Origin: JAGXFP01 sp039714535
GTDB taxonomy: Bacteria; Desulfobacterota; Desulfobulbia; Desulfobulbales; JAGXFP01
Reading direction: 5' to 3'
Assembly (NCBI GenBank): GCA_039714535.1
Contig: JBDLJC010000010.1
Span: 1 to 64,000 of the forward strand
Length of the DNA: 64,000 bases
Positions within the stretch are counted from its first letter, which is position 1. Every line of letters starts with the position of its first letter. The notes under the pieces were generated by a model, which did not search any database, had not been told where the DNA came from, and worked only from the letters and a program-made list of their open reading frames with translations. Below are positions 56,367 through 64,000 of this stretch, piece after piece. The position numbers were made by a program, and so were the translations under genes.

Positions 56367-58364
56367 ATGCCGTCTCGTAAAGAACTTGCCAACGCAATCA
56401 GGGCCTTGAGCATGGACGCAGTCCAGAAAGCCAACTCCGGCCATCCCGGCGCCCCGCTGGGCATGGCCGACATTGCCGAAGTCCTGTGGAACGATTTTCT
56501 TAAACATAATCCGGCCAATCCCAAGTGGTTCGACCGGGACCGCTTCGTTCTTTCCAACGGCCATGGCTCAATGCTGATCTATTCCCTGCTCCACCTGACA
56601 GGTTACGATCTCAGCATGGACGACCTCAGTAATTTCCGGCAGCTCCACTCTAAGACCCCCGGACACCCGGAGTACGGTTACGCCCCCGGCGTTGAGACCA
56701 CTACCGGCCCCCTGGGCCAGGGTATCGCCAACGCCATCGGCATGGCAATCTCCGAACGCACCCTTGGGGCCCAGTTTAACCGGCCCGGCCACGATATTGT
56801 CGATCATCACACCTACACCTTCATGGGTGATGGCTGTATGATGGAAGGCATTTCCCACGAGGCCTGCTCCCTGGCCGGGACCCTCGGGCTCGGTAAACTG
56901 ATCGCCCTCTATGATGACAACAATATCTCCATCGACGGCGAGGTCGGCGGCTGGTTCACCGACAACACCCCACAACGCTTCGACGCCTACGGCTGGCACG
57001 TGGTCGAGAACGTTGACGGCCACGATCCGGAGGCGCTCAAAAAAGCAATCGAAGAGGCCCGGCAGGTCACCGATAAGCCCAGCCTGATCTGCTGCAAGAC
57101 CATTATCGGCTACGGTTCTCCCAATAAGCAGGGTAAGGAAGATTGTCACGGCGCCCCGCTGGGCGAAGATGAGATCAAACTGACCCGGGCGGCCCTAGGC
57201 TGGAACCACGCCCCCTTCACGATCCCTGACGAGATCTACAACGACTGGGATGCCAAAGATAAGGGCGCAGATAACGAATCAGCCTGGAACGAGGAATTCA
57301 AGGCCTACAGCCAAGCCCACCCTGAGTTGGCCGCTGAATTCAGCAGAAGAATGAACGGCGACTTACCGGCCAACTGGCAGGAAGGCGCCAGCGGTTTCGT
57401 CAATGCCACTAACGACAAGGCTGAGAAGGTCGCTACCCGTAAGGCCTCCCAGAACAGCCTCAACGGCTACGGGCCGCTGCTGCCCGAACTGATCGGCGGT
57501 TCCGCCGATCTGGCCGGTTCCAACCTCACCATCTGGAGCGGCAGCAAGGGTATTCAGGACGAGGCCGACGGCAACTATATCTACTTCGGGGTCCGGGAAT
57601 TCGCGATGTGCGCCATCGCCAACGGCATTGCCCTGCACGGCGGCTTCATCCCCTACACCTCAACCTTTCTGATCTTCTCCGAGTACGCCCGTAACGCTCT
57701 GCGGATGGCGGCTTTGATGAAACAGCGCTCTATCTATGTATTCACCCACGACTCCATCGGTCTCGGTGAAGACGGCCCCACCCATCAGCCAATTGAACAG
57801 GCCGCCACCCTGAGGATGATCCCCAATATGAGCCTTTGGCGCACCTGTGACGCGGTCGAAACCGCCGCGGCCTGGAAATATGCCATTGAAAATAAGACCG
57901 GCCCCACCTCCCTGCTCCTCTCCCGTCAGGGGTTGCCCCACATGGAGCGCAGCAGCGAGCAACTGGCCAATATTGCCAAGGGCGGCTACATCCTAGGCGA
58001 TTGCGGCTGCAATAAACCCGATGCCATCATCATCGCCACCGGTTCCGAGGTTGAACTGGCGGTTAATGCGGCCCGGGTTATGGCCGACAAAGGCAAGAAA
58101 ATCAGGGTGGTCTCCATGCCGTCCGTCGATGCCTTCGAGGCCCAGGACGAGGCCTACCGTCAGTCAGTCCTGCCGGACTCCGTTACTGCCCGGGTGGTAG
58201 TCGAAGCCGGAGTTACCGGAGGCTGGTACAAATATTGTGGCACCAAGGGCAAGGTCATCGGTCTGGATCGTTTCGGCGAATCCGCCCCGGCCGGCGAACT
58301 TTTCAAGATGTTCGGCTTCACGGTTGAAAATGTCGTCAGTGCGGTTGAGGAAGTAATCTCTTAA
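56367..58364 (+). CDS. tkt: Transketolase
   Basis: 665 residues from ATG at 56367, which has GAGGAAA before it (an in-frame start 13 codons earlier is unlikely). It moves two-carbon units between sugar phosphates in the pentose phosphate cycle. Seen: SGHPGAPLGMADIAEVLW near the N-terminus, FVLSNGHGSMLIYSLLHLTG, the thiamine diphosphate motif GDGCMMEGISHEACSL, and the Pyr-domain FGVREFAMCAIANGIAL and DSIGLGEDGPTHQP. Confidence 0.96.
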   Translation: MPSRKELANAIRALSMDAVQKANSGHPGAPLGMADIAEVLWNDFLKHNPANPKWFDRDRFVLSNGHGSMLIYSLLHLTGYDLSMDDLSNFRQLHSKTPGHPEYGYAPGVETTTGPLGQGIANAIGMAISERTLGAQFNRPGHDIVDHHTYTFMGDGCMMEGISHEACSLAGTLGLGKLIALYDDNNISIDGEVGGWFTDNTPQRFDAYGWHVVENVDGHDPEALKKAIEEARQVTDKPSLICCKTIIGYGSPNKQGKEDCHGAPLGEDEIKLTRAALGWNHAPFTIPDEIYNDWDAKDKGADNESAWNEEFKAYSQAHPELAAEFSRRMNGDLPANWQEGASGFVNATNDKAEKVATRKASQNSLNGYGPLLPELIGGSADLAGSNLTIWSGSKGIQDEADGNYIYFGVREFAMCAIANGIALHGGFIPYTSTFLIFSEYARNALRMAALMKQRSIYVFTHDSIGLGEDGPTHQPIEQAATLRMIPNMSLWRTCDAVETAAAWKYAIENKTGPTSLLLSRQGLPHMERSSEQLANIAKGGYILGDCGCNKPDAIIIATGSEVELAVNAARVMADKGKKIRVVSMPSVDAFEAQDEAYRQSVLPDSVTARVVVEAGVTGGWYKYCGTKGKVIGLDRFGESAPAGELFKMFGFTVENVVSAVEEVIS

Positions 58365-58392
58365 GTCTTTTCGTATCACCTATTAAGCGATC

Positions 58393-58430
58393 AGGAAGCC
58401 AGGGCTTACCCCCTGGCTTCCTTTATTTTT
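58393..58430 (+). terminator. Terminator of tkt
   Basis: AGGAAGCCAGGG (58393-58404) pairs with CCCTGGCTTCCT (58411-58422), then TTATTTTT. Stem of 12 perfect pairs, 28 bp past the tkt stop and 16 bp before the dus start. Confidence 0.88.
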
Positions 58431-58445
58431 AAGGCCAATTCTCTT

Positions 58446-59372
58446 ATGCAGATCGGCAATGTCAAACTAGACAATCCCTTCATTCTCGCCCCACTGGCCG
58501 GCTACACCGACCTGCCGTTCCGCCTGCTCTGCCGGGAATATGGCGCCTCCCTCTGCTATTCGGAGATGATCAGCTGCCACGGCCTCACCTACCAGCAAAA
58601 AAACACCCTTGATATGCTGCAGACCGTCGCAGAGGAACGACCGGTCAACATCCAGCTCTTCGGCAGTGAACCGGAGGTCATGGGCCGGGCCGCCGCCATC
58701 CTGACTGACTACCCCATAGATCTGATCGATATCAATATGGGTTGCCCGGTCAGAAAAGTGATCAAGAAAGGGGCCGGGGCCTTCATGATGAAGCAGCCGG
58801 AACTGGCCGAGAAGGTAATCAAGCAGGTCTGCGCCAACACCACCCTGCCGGTGACCGTCAAGATCAGGACCGGCTGGAGCCACGACAAGATAACCGCCCC
58901 CGAATTTGCCAAAATGATCGAGCAGGCCGGAGCCGCAGCGGTGGCGGTACATGGCCGAACCTGGACCGATGGTTTCGGCGGCACCGTTGACCGCTCGGTA
59001 ATCGCTGCAGTCAAGAAGGCGGTATCAATCCCGGTAATCGGCAACGGTGATATCCTCAGTTATCAGGACGGTCTGGCAATGATGGAAGAAACGGGCTGCG
59101 ATGCGGTAATGATCGGCCGGGGCGCCCTCGGCAACCCTTTTGTCTTCAGGCCGGAGGGACGACCGGCTAACATTGCCGGGATTGTCCCGGCCCTGTACCG
59201 CCATCTGGAACTGATCGAACAATACTGCCAGACCGAGCGGGTCCTGGCCCGGACCAAGAACCAGGCCGGCCGCTACTTCAAGGGTCTGCCCGGCAGCTCG
59301 AAAATCAGACAGCTGATCTACAGTGCCAAAACCTTTCAGGAATTAAAAGATCTGCTTACTTCCTGGTGCTAA
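58446..59372 (+). CDS. dus: tRNA-dihydrouridine synthase
   Basis: 308 residues. FMN enzyme reducing uridines in tRNA. LAPLAGYTDLPFRLLCREYG at the start, the catalytic Cys loop INMGCPVRKVIKKGAGAF, VTVKIRTGW, VHGRTWTDGFGG and the FMN-phosphate site GCDAVMIGRGALGNPF. Closest in look to the DusB/Nif3-like group; the exact position modified is not readable. ATG at 58446 has little SD sequence. Confidence 0.93.
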   Translation: MQIGNVKLDNPFILAPLAGYTDLPFRLLCREYGASLCYSEMISCHGLTYQQKNTLDMLQTVAEERPVNIQLFGSEPEVMGRAAAILTDYPIDLIDINMGCPVRKVIKKGAGAFMMKQPELAEKVIKQVCANTTLPVTVKIRTGWSHDKITAPEFAKMIEQAGAAAVAVHGRTWTDGFGGTVDRSVIAAVKKAVSIPVIGNGDILSYQDGLAMMEETGCDAVMIGRGALGNPFVFRPEGRPANIAGIVPALYRHLELIEQYCQTERVLARTKNQAGRYFKGLPGSSKIRQLIYSAKTFQELKDLLTSWC

Positions 59373-59479
59373 ACCTTTCCCTCCTCGCCACATATGGTTA
59401 TAGTGTCGGATGAGTAACGACAAAAAAAATCGCGCCCACTATAGGCAGAAAGCCAGAATAATCTTCACGAAAACATTAC

Positions 59480-60445
59480 ATGACCAATAAAAGAATCAAA
59501 ACAATTCAATGGACCGCCCTGCTGAGCTGCGGATTCATCGCCACCCAGATAGCAACCATCCTCTTCAAGGGCGAAGCCTTCTGCCTGAACCAGGGCTGCA
59601 AGATAGTCGAAAACCTTACCCTGGTTCCTCCCATCTACATTAATCTGGCCGGGTTCCTCTTTTTTCTTGCCGTTTTCGCAACGAGCCGCTGCACCCAGGA
59701 GCGGTCAGAGCCGATCTTTGACTGGCTCCGCCTGTTATTACTGACCGGCTTGGCAATCGAAGGGGTGCTAATCGGTTATCAACTATTCGTGGCCCAGACC
59801 TTCTGTTCCTACTGTCTGATTATATTTACCCTCATCGTCCTGCTTAATATCATCTATGGCCGCAAACAACTGCTGCTGGGCGGCCCGGTCCTCCTGGCAG
59901 TGTTCATCGCCTTCAGTTCGCTTAATTTCGGTTCCTCGCAGATCTTGCTCCAGGCCCAAAATCTTGCGTCCGGCACTTTCGCAGTAAAAGGTCAGCTGGC
60001 CCCGAGCAGCCAACTGTATCTCTTTTTCTCCTCGGACTGTTCCCACTGCCGAAATGTACTTGACGCCATTGCAAGCGATAACAACTGCGAATTTAATTTC
60101 AACCCGATTGACAGAATCGAATCCCTTGAGATGCCGGGCCTTGAGTATTTCCCCAACTACAACTCTTCATTAAACCGGTTACTGCTCTCTCTACTTGAGA
60201 TCAAGACTATCCCCGTCCTGCTGGCCAAAAGTCATAATGGCTTTACTCTGATCAAGGGGGAAGGGGAAATTATTGATTTTATAAATGAAACCTGTTCCGA
60301 TGCGTCAACAATCGATCCCTATAGCGGTTCATCCAGCGATGCTGACGATATTGGCTTTAGCACGGAAGCCGCGCAGGAAGGAGAATGTGAAATAGAAGTT
60401 GAATGTCCGGACCCAGTGGAAGAATCAACCTCCAGCGCATACTAA
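59480..60445 (+). CDS. VKOR-family disulfide-generating membrane protein fused to a thioredoxin-like domain
   Basis: 321 residues. A four-span VKOR domain with the shuttle pair Cys35/Cys40 (CLNQGC) and the quinone-proximal pair Cys109/Cys112 (FCSYC). A further membrane span leads to a thioredoxin-like domain with CSHC at 187-190 (LFFSSDCSHCR). The acidic tail (from about 290) with two more Cys is unusual. Such fusions oxidise periplasmic thiols and pass electrons to quinone. ATG at 59480 is upstream of the first span. Same direction as the small cysteine-rich protein that follows. Confidence 0.88.
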   Translation: MTNKRIKTIQWTALLSCGFIATQIATILFKGEAFCLNQGCKIVENLTLVPPIYINLAGFLFFLAVFATSRCTQERSEPIFDWLRLLLLTGLAIEGVLIGYQLFVAQTFCSYCLIIFTLIVLLNIIYGRKQLLLGGPVLLAVFIAFSSLNFGSSQILLQAQNLASGTFAVKGQLAPSSQLYLFFSSDCSHCRNVLDAIASDNNCEFNFNPIDRIESLEMPGLEYFPNYNSSLNRLLLSLLEIKTIPVLLAKSHNGFTLIKGEGEIIDFINETCSDASTIDPYSGSSSDADDIGFSTEAAQEGECEIEVECPDPVEESTSSAY

Positions 60446-60458
60446 AGAGGGCCACGCC

Positions 60459-60659
60459 ATGCTTGAAAACATCATTCTCTGGCTGATCATCACCATTGCC
60501 GCCATCTACTGTGGCCGTACCATTTACCGCACCCTCACCGGGAAATCCAAAGGTTGCGCCGGCTGCAATTGTGACTGCAGCGAAGAGGAAATCTCCCCCC
60601 CTCCCCTCCAACAGTCTTTTCCCGACCTGACCGAAAAGAAAGACAAATCTGAGAGCTAG
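60459..60659 (+). CDS. FeoB-associated cysteine-rich membrane peptide
   Basis: 66 residues from ATG at 60459 (GAGGGCCACGCC upstream). One membrane span (ENIILWLIITIAAIYC) then a Cys cluster, KSKGCAGCNCDCSEEE, the pattern of FeoB-associated Cys-rich proteins. No feoB is in the window; the only Feo part is the FeoA domain of the Fur fusion 39 kb away. Here it follows the VKOR gene by 13 bp, so it may be cotranscribed with it and act in metal or thiol handling. Confidence 0.7.
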   Translation: MLENIILWLIITIAAIYCGRTIYRTLTGKSKGCAGCNCDCSEEEISPPPLQQSFPDLTEKKDKSES

Positions 60660-60907
60660 CAAAATTTTCAAGAATAAAACGCTGGTTTTTCCCGTTAAAA
60701 GTCAACCGGCTTTTAACTTCTTTCTTGGTAACATTCTTCACCGTGTGATATGGAAACCATAATCGCCCGCACATTACTGTGGCCGCATAACTCCTGAATT
60801 GTACGTATGTTATAGCTGATTCCTGGAAAAAATACTGCCCCGTTCACCTCTCATTTAAATGAAAAAACAGGGATTGCTTTACTTTCTATTCATGCTGCGG
60901 AGATAGG
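60660..60907. other. Gene-free spacer
   Basis: No gene or strong structure is seen between the Cys-rich peptide and the operator of the RNA gene. AT-rich sequence with no ribosome site. Confidence 0.4.
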
Positions 60908-60924
60908 TGCGACAATTTGTCGCA
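60908..60924. promoter_or_regulatory. Perfect palindromic operator TGCGACAATTTGTCGCA
   Basis: 17 bp: TGCGACAA, central T, TTGTCGCA, symmetric at every position. It abuts the -35 hexamer at 60925, the usual place for an activator or repressor. The cognate regulator is not identifiable from sequence, and no other copy occurs in this window. Confidence 0.65.
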
Positions 60925-60953
60925 TTGACTGGATGCAAGTTAAGTGATATACT
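60925..60953 (+). promoter_or_regulatory. Near-consensus sigma-70 promoter of an RNA gene
   Basis: TTGACT (60925-60930), 17-bp spacer, TATACT (60948-60953). The start point would be about 60960. No protein gene begins within 480 bp downstream, yet a strong terminator lies 60-100 bp on. Confidence 0.75.
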
Positions 60954-60959
60954 AAATTC

Positions 60960-61060
60960 TAATGTTCTCCAGATTCCCCCCCGTTTCTGGAATAGGACAG
61001 AGTATTCTTCCCTCCTCAAAAGGCCGATATATATATTATATATATCGGCCTTTCCTTTTT
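60960..61060 (+). ncRNA. Candidate small regulatory RNA (about 100 nt)
   Basis: Transcript bounded by the promoter at 60925-60953 and the terminator at 61021-61060. A first hairpin pairs CCAGA (60969-60973) with TCTGG (60986-60990) and shows a 12-nt loop with seven consecutive C. A single-stranded TTCTTCCCTCCTC (61005-61017) follows, complementary to Shine-Dalgarno sequences, then the terminator stem. C-rich loops plus a CUCCU stretch are typical of trans-acting sRNAs that block ribosome binding. No known family is recognised. An ATG at 60962 opens a short frame, but without a ribosome site. Confidence 0.6.
61021..61060 (+). terminator. Terminator of the small RNA gene
   Basis: AGGCCGATATATA (61021-61033) pairs with TATATATCGGCCT (61039-61051), 13 pairs with a five-base loop, then TTCCTTTTTT. 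Confidence 0.88.
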
Positions 61061-61441
61061 TAGCTAAAGAAAATCCAGTTACTTTTATTTTTTTGCTTCT
61101 GCCACAACAAAGTTGTGGCAGAGATAGATAAGAGGGTTCTCTTCTGCCATTTATTCAGAATGGAGAATATTGTTAATTCTGGACGGCTAGAATTATAGAA
61201 TATTGTTCAAATATCTGCTTCAAAGTCACAAAAAGCAACTAGTGCGGTAAATCAGAATACGTAATTTCAAAACCTTAAAGCAAAGCCCCCCATCCCTCGA
61301 TTCCGGCATCAACCTTGCAGCAATAAGGCTGTTCAAAATTTAAATCAGCAGCGCGGTCTCGGGCCAGAAGCCAGGGGGATTTTGACCGAAACCTGCCTAA
61401 TCGTTAAACATTTTCCTATTGCTAAGAAGGGAGTTTAGAAA
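61061..61441. other. Gene-free region before the cytochrome gene
   Basis: It contains a perfect 10-bp inverted repeat, CTGCCACAAC (61099-61108) with GTTGTGGCAG (61112-61121), not followed by a T run, so probably not a terminator in either direction. The remainder must hold the promoter of the cytochrome gene; no consensus hexamers stand out. Confidence 0.4.
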
Positions 61442-62308
61442 ATGAAAAAAATTCTAGTTGCAGCGTTTATTTTAATTTCTGTCGGGACTGTTTATGCCGG
61501 AGAAAAGATCGACCCGGCTCAAAGAGCTTACGACAAGGCGGATGGCCTTAATGGCGGTCTGTTATACGACAAGTTCTGGAAGAAAGGAGAGGTGTCGGCC
61601 CGATTTACTAACGCCTACGGGCTGGACATTGAGCGCATCAACAGATATTCTGCATTTTACCGCTGCAAGTCCTGCCACGGTTGGGATCAGATCGGCAGAA
61701 ATGGTTATTATATTAAAAAAGCACCGGCAAAAGCCAAGCAGCCGACGGTCACTGCGGTAAACCTGATTAAAAGTGGTAAAACGCTGACACCCGCAGAGCT
61801 ATTCGGTAAAATCAAGAATCCCACATCCCCTCGTTCCATAGCATATGACCCGGCTGGATATGACCCTGAGCTCAACTCTAAAATTGGTGATAAGATGCCA
61901 AGCTATGGAGAAATTTTTACTGACGAAGAGATCTGGGATCTGGTGAAATTTCTCAAGGAAGATGCGGTTCTCCACCAAGAATTTTACACCCTGGTGACCA
62001 GCGGTAGTTATCCCAAAGGGAAAGCCGTATTTACCGAAATTGGCAAAGGCGGCAACCCCCAAAACGGCGATATAATTTATGCAGAAAATTGCGCCTCATG
62101 CCATGGTGCTGATGGCCGAAAAATTAGTATAAAAGGTTACTCCGTGGGTGAATTCACCCGCAAAAAAACTTACGAACTGGCCCATAAGGTTAAATTCGGC
62201 CAGCCGGGATCAAATATGTTCGGCACCGATCTAACGGTGCAAGAGATGAAGGATCTTCATAAGGCCCTGACCGACGGACGGGAATATCCGGCAATTAAAG
62301 GGCGATAA
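61442..62308 (+). CDS. Periplasmic dihaem c-type cytochrome
   Basis: 288 residues. Signal peptide (cleavage near VYA-GE at 19-20). Two haem c motifs, CKSCH at 75-79 and CASCH at 217-221, with Met-containing segments (KMPSYGEIFTDEEIWDLVKF, SNMFG) that may give axial ligands. The spacing suggests two class I-like cytochrome c domains. Likely a periplasmic electron carrier. ATG follows AAGGGAG. The DsbB-DsbA-TlpA genes come next, and DsbA-type and TlpA-type proteins often serve cytochrome c maturation (family knowledge). Confidence 0.85.
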   Translation: MKKILVAAFILISVGTVYAGEKIDPAQRAYDKADGLNGGLLYDKFWKKGEVSARFTNAYGLDIERINRYSAFYRCKSCHGWDQIGRNGYYIKKAPAKAKQPTVTAVNLIKSGKTLTPAELFGKIKNPTSPRSIAYDPAGYDPELNSKIGDKMPSYGEIFTDEEIWDLVKFLKEDAVLHQEFYTLVTSGSYPKGKAVFTEIGKGGNPQNGDIIYAENCASCHGADGRKISIKGYSVGEFTRKKTYELAHKVKFGQPGSNMFGTDLTVQEMKDLHKALTDGREYPAIKGR

Positions 62309-62479
62309 GATCGGAAGCTGACAAAATAAACCGGAAAGTTTCCCGGAATTGCTGTTCTTCTTGTCGTGACCAGTCTCAGCCTGTATATTCACAGGGTCTA
62401 TAGATGACCGTTTTCCTTTCAGCAGAAAAAAAGCGTCTTGCCCAACTTTCAAACCAATCATTCAATTCAGAGAGCTTAT

Positions 62480-62920
62480 GCTATGCCCCAGCCAGATCAA
62501 ACGTCAGATTCAAATTGGACTATTCTTTTTCTATGTTGGCTCTTAGCCAGCACTGCAACCGCCGGCAGTGTATTTTTCAGTTCGGTGATGGAGTTTGCCC
62601 CCTGTGTTTTGTGTTGGTATCAGCGAATATGCCTATTCCCTCTGGTCATAATCTTAGCAGCAGGGCTTTTCCCTATTGATAAGAATGTGGTGAAATATGC
62701 TCTACCTCTGGCGATCGCAGGCTGGTTGACGGCATTTTATCATACCCTGCTATACAGCGGAATCATCCCGGAGAGTATTCAACCTTGCACCCAGGGAGTC
62801 TCCTGTACGGAAGAATACATAAATCTGTTTGGTTTTTTGACCATCCCAATGCTTTCTTTAATTACATTTTCAATAATAATAGCCCTTTTAATTGTTCTGC
62901 AGAGGAGGATGTCTAAATGA
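62480..62920 (+). CDS. DsbB/BdbC-like disulfide-bond membrane protein
   Basis: 146 residues from ATG at 62480 (GAGAGC upstream; an in-frame TTG lies at 62438). Four membrane spans. Cys41/Cys44 (PCVLCWYQR) near the first pair of spans and Cys102/Cys108 (PCTQGVSC) in the second periplasmic loop match DsbB/BdbC. It re-oxidises the DsbA partner and passes electrons to quinone. Its stop overlaps the dsbA start by 4 bp, a tight coupling. Confidence 0.88.
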   Translation, partial: AMPQPDQTSDSNWTILFLCWLLASTATAGSVFFSSVMEFAPCVLCWYQRICLFPLVIILAAGLFPIDKNVVKYALPLAIAGWLTAFYHTLLYSGIIPESIQPCTQGVSCTEEYINLFGFLTIPMLSLITFSIIIALLIVLQRRMSK

Positions 62921-63570
62921 AATATATAGTGGTCGGGTTTTCATGTCTTATTTTGTTCTTTTTATTTGTCTTTGCCAGTTCCTACTACAAAGAGCAACAG
63001 ATTGAAAAATATGGCTTTATGGCCAAAGATAATGCGGCAACCTTTATTAGAGATCACTCCCAGACACTTGGCAGTGATGAGGCGAAAGTCTATCTGGTTG
63101 AGTTCATGGATCCGGCCTGTGAAACCTGTGCCGCTTTTTCTCCATTCGTTAAGCAGATGATGGCCGCCAATCCCGGTAAAATCAAACTTGTCCTCCGCTA
63201 TGCGCCATTTCACGATGGCGCCGATTATTTTGTCAAGATCCTTGAGGCCGCTAAAAAGCAGGGGAAATACTGGGAAACACTGGATGTTATGTATAAATCG
63301 CAACCTTACTGGGCCAGTCACAGTAACCCGCAACCCCAGAGGATCTGGCAATTTCTGCCGAAGGCAGGGCTCGATATCGAGCGCCTCAGAAAAGACATGA
63401 ATGACCCGGCAATTGTAAAACTCATCGAACAGGATCTAGCCGATGCCAAAACACTTAATGTGCGAAAAACTCCGGGCTTCTTTGCCAATGGCAAACCTCT
63501 TCAGACTTTTGGCGCCCGACAACTACAACAATTGGTCCAATCTGAAATCAGAGCAAGCTACCCCAATTAA
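62917..63570 (+). CDS. DsbA-like thiol:disulfide oxidoreductase
   Basis: 217 residues. N-terminal membrane anchor or signal (IVVGFSCLILFFLFVFAS), thioredoxin fold with catalytic CETC at 68-71 in FMDPACETCAAF, and the cis-proline loop RKTPGFFANGKP. The CETC pair suggests an oxidase of the BdbD/DsbA group. Paired with the DsbB-like gene by a 4-bp overlap. Confidence 0.9.
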   Translation: MKYIVVGFSCLILFFLFVFASSYYKEQQIEKYGFMAKDNAATFIRDHSQTLGSDEAKVYLVEFMDPACETCAAFSPFVKQMMAANPGKIKLVLRYAPFHDGADYFVKILEAAKKQGKYWETLDVMYKSQPYWASHSNPQPQRIWQFLPKAGLDIERLRKDMNDPAIVKLIEQDLADAKTLNVRKTPGFFANGKPLQTFGARQLQQLVQSEIRASYPN

Positions 63571-63617
63571 TCAACTATGCCCGCAGGGGTTAAGGTTATA
63601 GGAAGAGACAGATCATT

Positions 63618-64000
63618 ATGAAAAAAATATCATTATTAATCCTGGCCTTTTGTTTCCCTTTGTTCATAGCAGCCTGCGGCCAAGAACCGAAGGTAGCTAC
63701 AGTTGGAGAGACGGCCCCGGACTTTAGTCTTGTCGACAGAAGTGGCAAAACCTGGACTCTCTCCGAACTTAAGGGGCAGGTGGTCTTTGTTAATTTCTGG
63801 GCAACCTGGTGTCCTCCCTGCCGCGAGGAGATGCCCGCAATGCAAAGGCTTTACACCATGCTGCCTAAAGATAAATTTAAAATGCTGGCGATCCTCAATA
63901 ATGACAACCCGGTACTGGCAGATGATTTTGCGGCAAAACTCGGCATTACCATGCCGATCCTTGATGATCGGGATAATCAGATCGGTCCTAAATATGGCCT
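63618..64000 (+). CDS. TlpA/ResA-like thioredoxin lipoprotein (truncated by window end)
   Basis: The first 127 residues are visible. Lipobox FIAACG (Cys20), then a TlpA-like thioredoxin domain with GETAPDFSLVDRSGKTW and the active site WATWCPPCREEMP (Cys65, Cys68). Such reductases keep the apocytochrome CxxCH thiols reduced or resolve disulfides. It lies 47 bp after dsbA, same strand. The C-terminus lies beyond the window. Confidence 0.88.
   Translation, partial: MKKISLLILAFCFPLFIAACGQEPKVATVGETAPDFSLVDRSGKTWTLSELKGQVVFVNFWATWCPPCREEMPAMQRLYTMLPKDKFKMLAILNNDNPVLADDFAAKLGITMPILDDRDNQIGPKYG

Noticed and set aside
60907..61131. 74-codon frame through the sRNA region
   Set aside because: It begins at the operator, upstream of the promoter, and runs through the terminator; no ribosome site.

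Overview
The window reads as a chromosomal segment of a Gram-negative anaerobe, most likely a Desulfobacterota (deltaproteobacterial) lineage near Desulfobulbales. Pointers are the in-frame UGA of a selenoprotein with four c-type haem motifs, a CooC-type nickel ATPase, an IspH-UbiA fusion, a Fur-FeoA fusion, a MopE-like secreted protein and several small c-type cytochrome or thiol-redox genes. An outer membrane is implied by LptE and a BepA-like M48 protease. The placement is inference from gene content; there is no rRNA gene to anchor it.

Layout. 1-6.5 kb: tail of an unknown gene, a secreted MopE-like protein, PEP synthase (ppsA), phosphoglucomutase and a NifU C-terminal domain protein. 6.7-17.9 kb: rlmH, a YkgJ cysteine-cluster protein, AlgH/YqgE, glycogen branching enzyme glgB, a frameshifted DUF1178 gene, a queuosine-mannosyltransferase-like GT-B protein, a TerB/DnaJ membrane protein, ftsY, ispH-ubiA and DUF2156. 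18-25.5 kb: leuB, an isolated Mrr-like nuclease, Fur-FeoA with a structured RNA candidate beside it, NamZ-type muramidase, cooC and an iron alcohol dehydrogenase. 25.5-30.7 kb: the conserved translation/termination block rho-rpmE-prfA-prmC-murA. 31-37 kb: SUMF1-fold protein, tRNA-Thr(CGU), a GGDEF/EAL protein, a cysteine-containing PP-loop ATPase and recN. 37.4-45 kb: a run of plus-strand genes (M48-TPR protease, FHA, PP2C, M23, bactofilin, rarA, selenocytochrome). 45-56 kb: ppaC, an AP2-domain protein, mazG, then rpsF-rpsR-DUF2232-rplI-dnaB-leuS-lptE. 55.3-56.2 kb: an AT-rich two-gene insert (PD-(D/E)XK-like plus HEPN-like). 56.3-64 kb: tkt, dus, VKOR-thioredoxin, a FeoB-type cysteine-rich peptide, a probable small RNA gene, a dihaem cytochrome and dsbB-dsbA-tlpA.

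How the parts fit. Central carbon flow (ppsA, pgm, glgB, tkt) suggests gluconeogenesis and glycogen storage. The right-hand 4.5 kb is an envelope thiol-redox and cytochrome district with two independent disulfide-generating systems (VKOR and DsbB) next to DsbA and a TlpA-type reductase. The 37-45 kb run joins envelope proteolysis, phospho-signalling and cell-shape proteins.

The observations I rate highest are: (i) the UGA-encoded selenocysteine in the UshA-like tetrahaem protein, with a matching bacterial SECIS hairpin; (ii) an unannotated small RNA gene at about 60.96-61.06 kb with a near-consensus promoter, a perfect palindromic operator, a C-rich hairpin loop and a strong terminator; (iii) the two-gene nuclease-like/HEPN cassette between lptE and tkt, a candidate defence or toxin-type module; (iv) a structured RNA candidate head-to-head with fur-feoA; and (v) a family of short terminal-inverted-repeat elements between genes.
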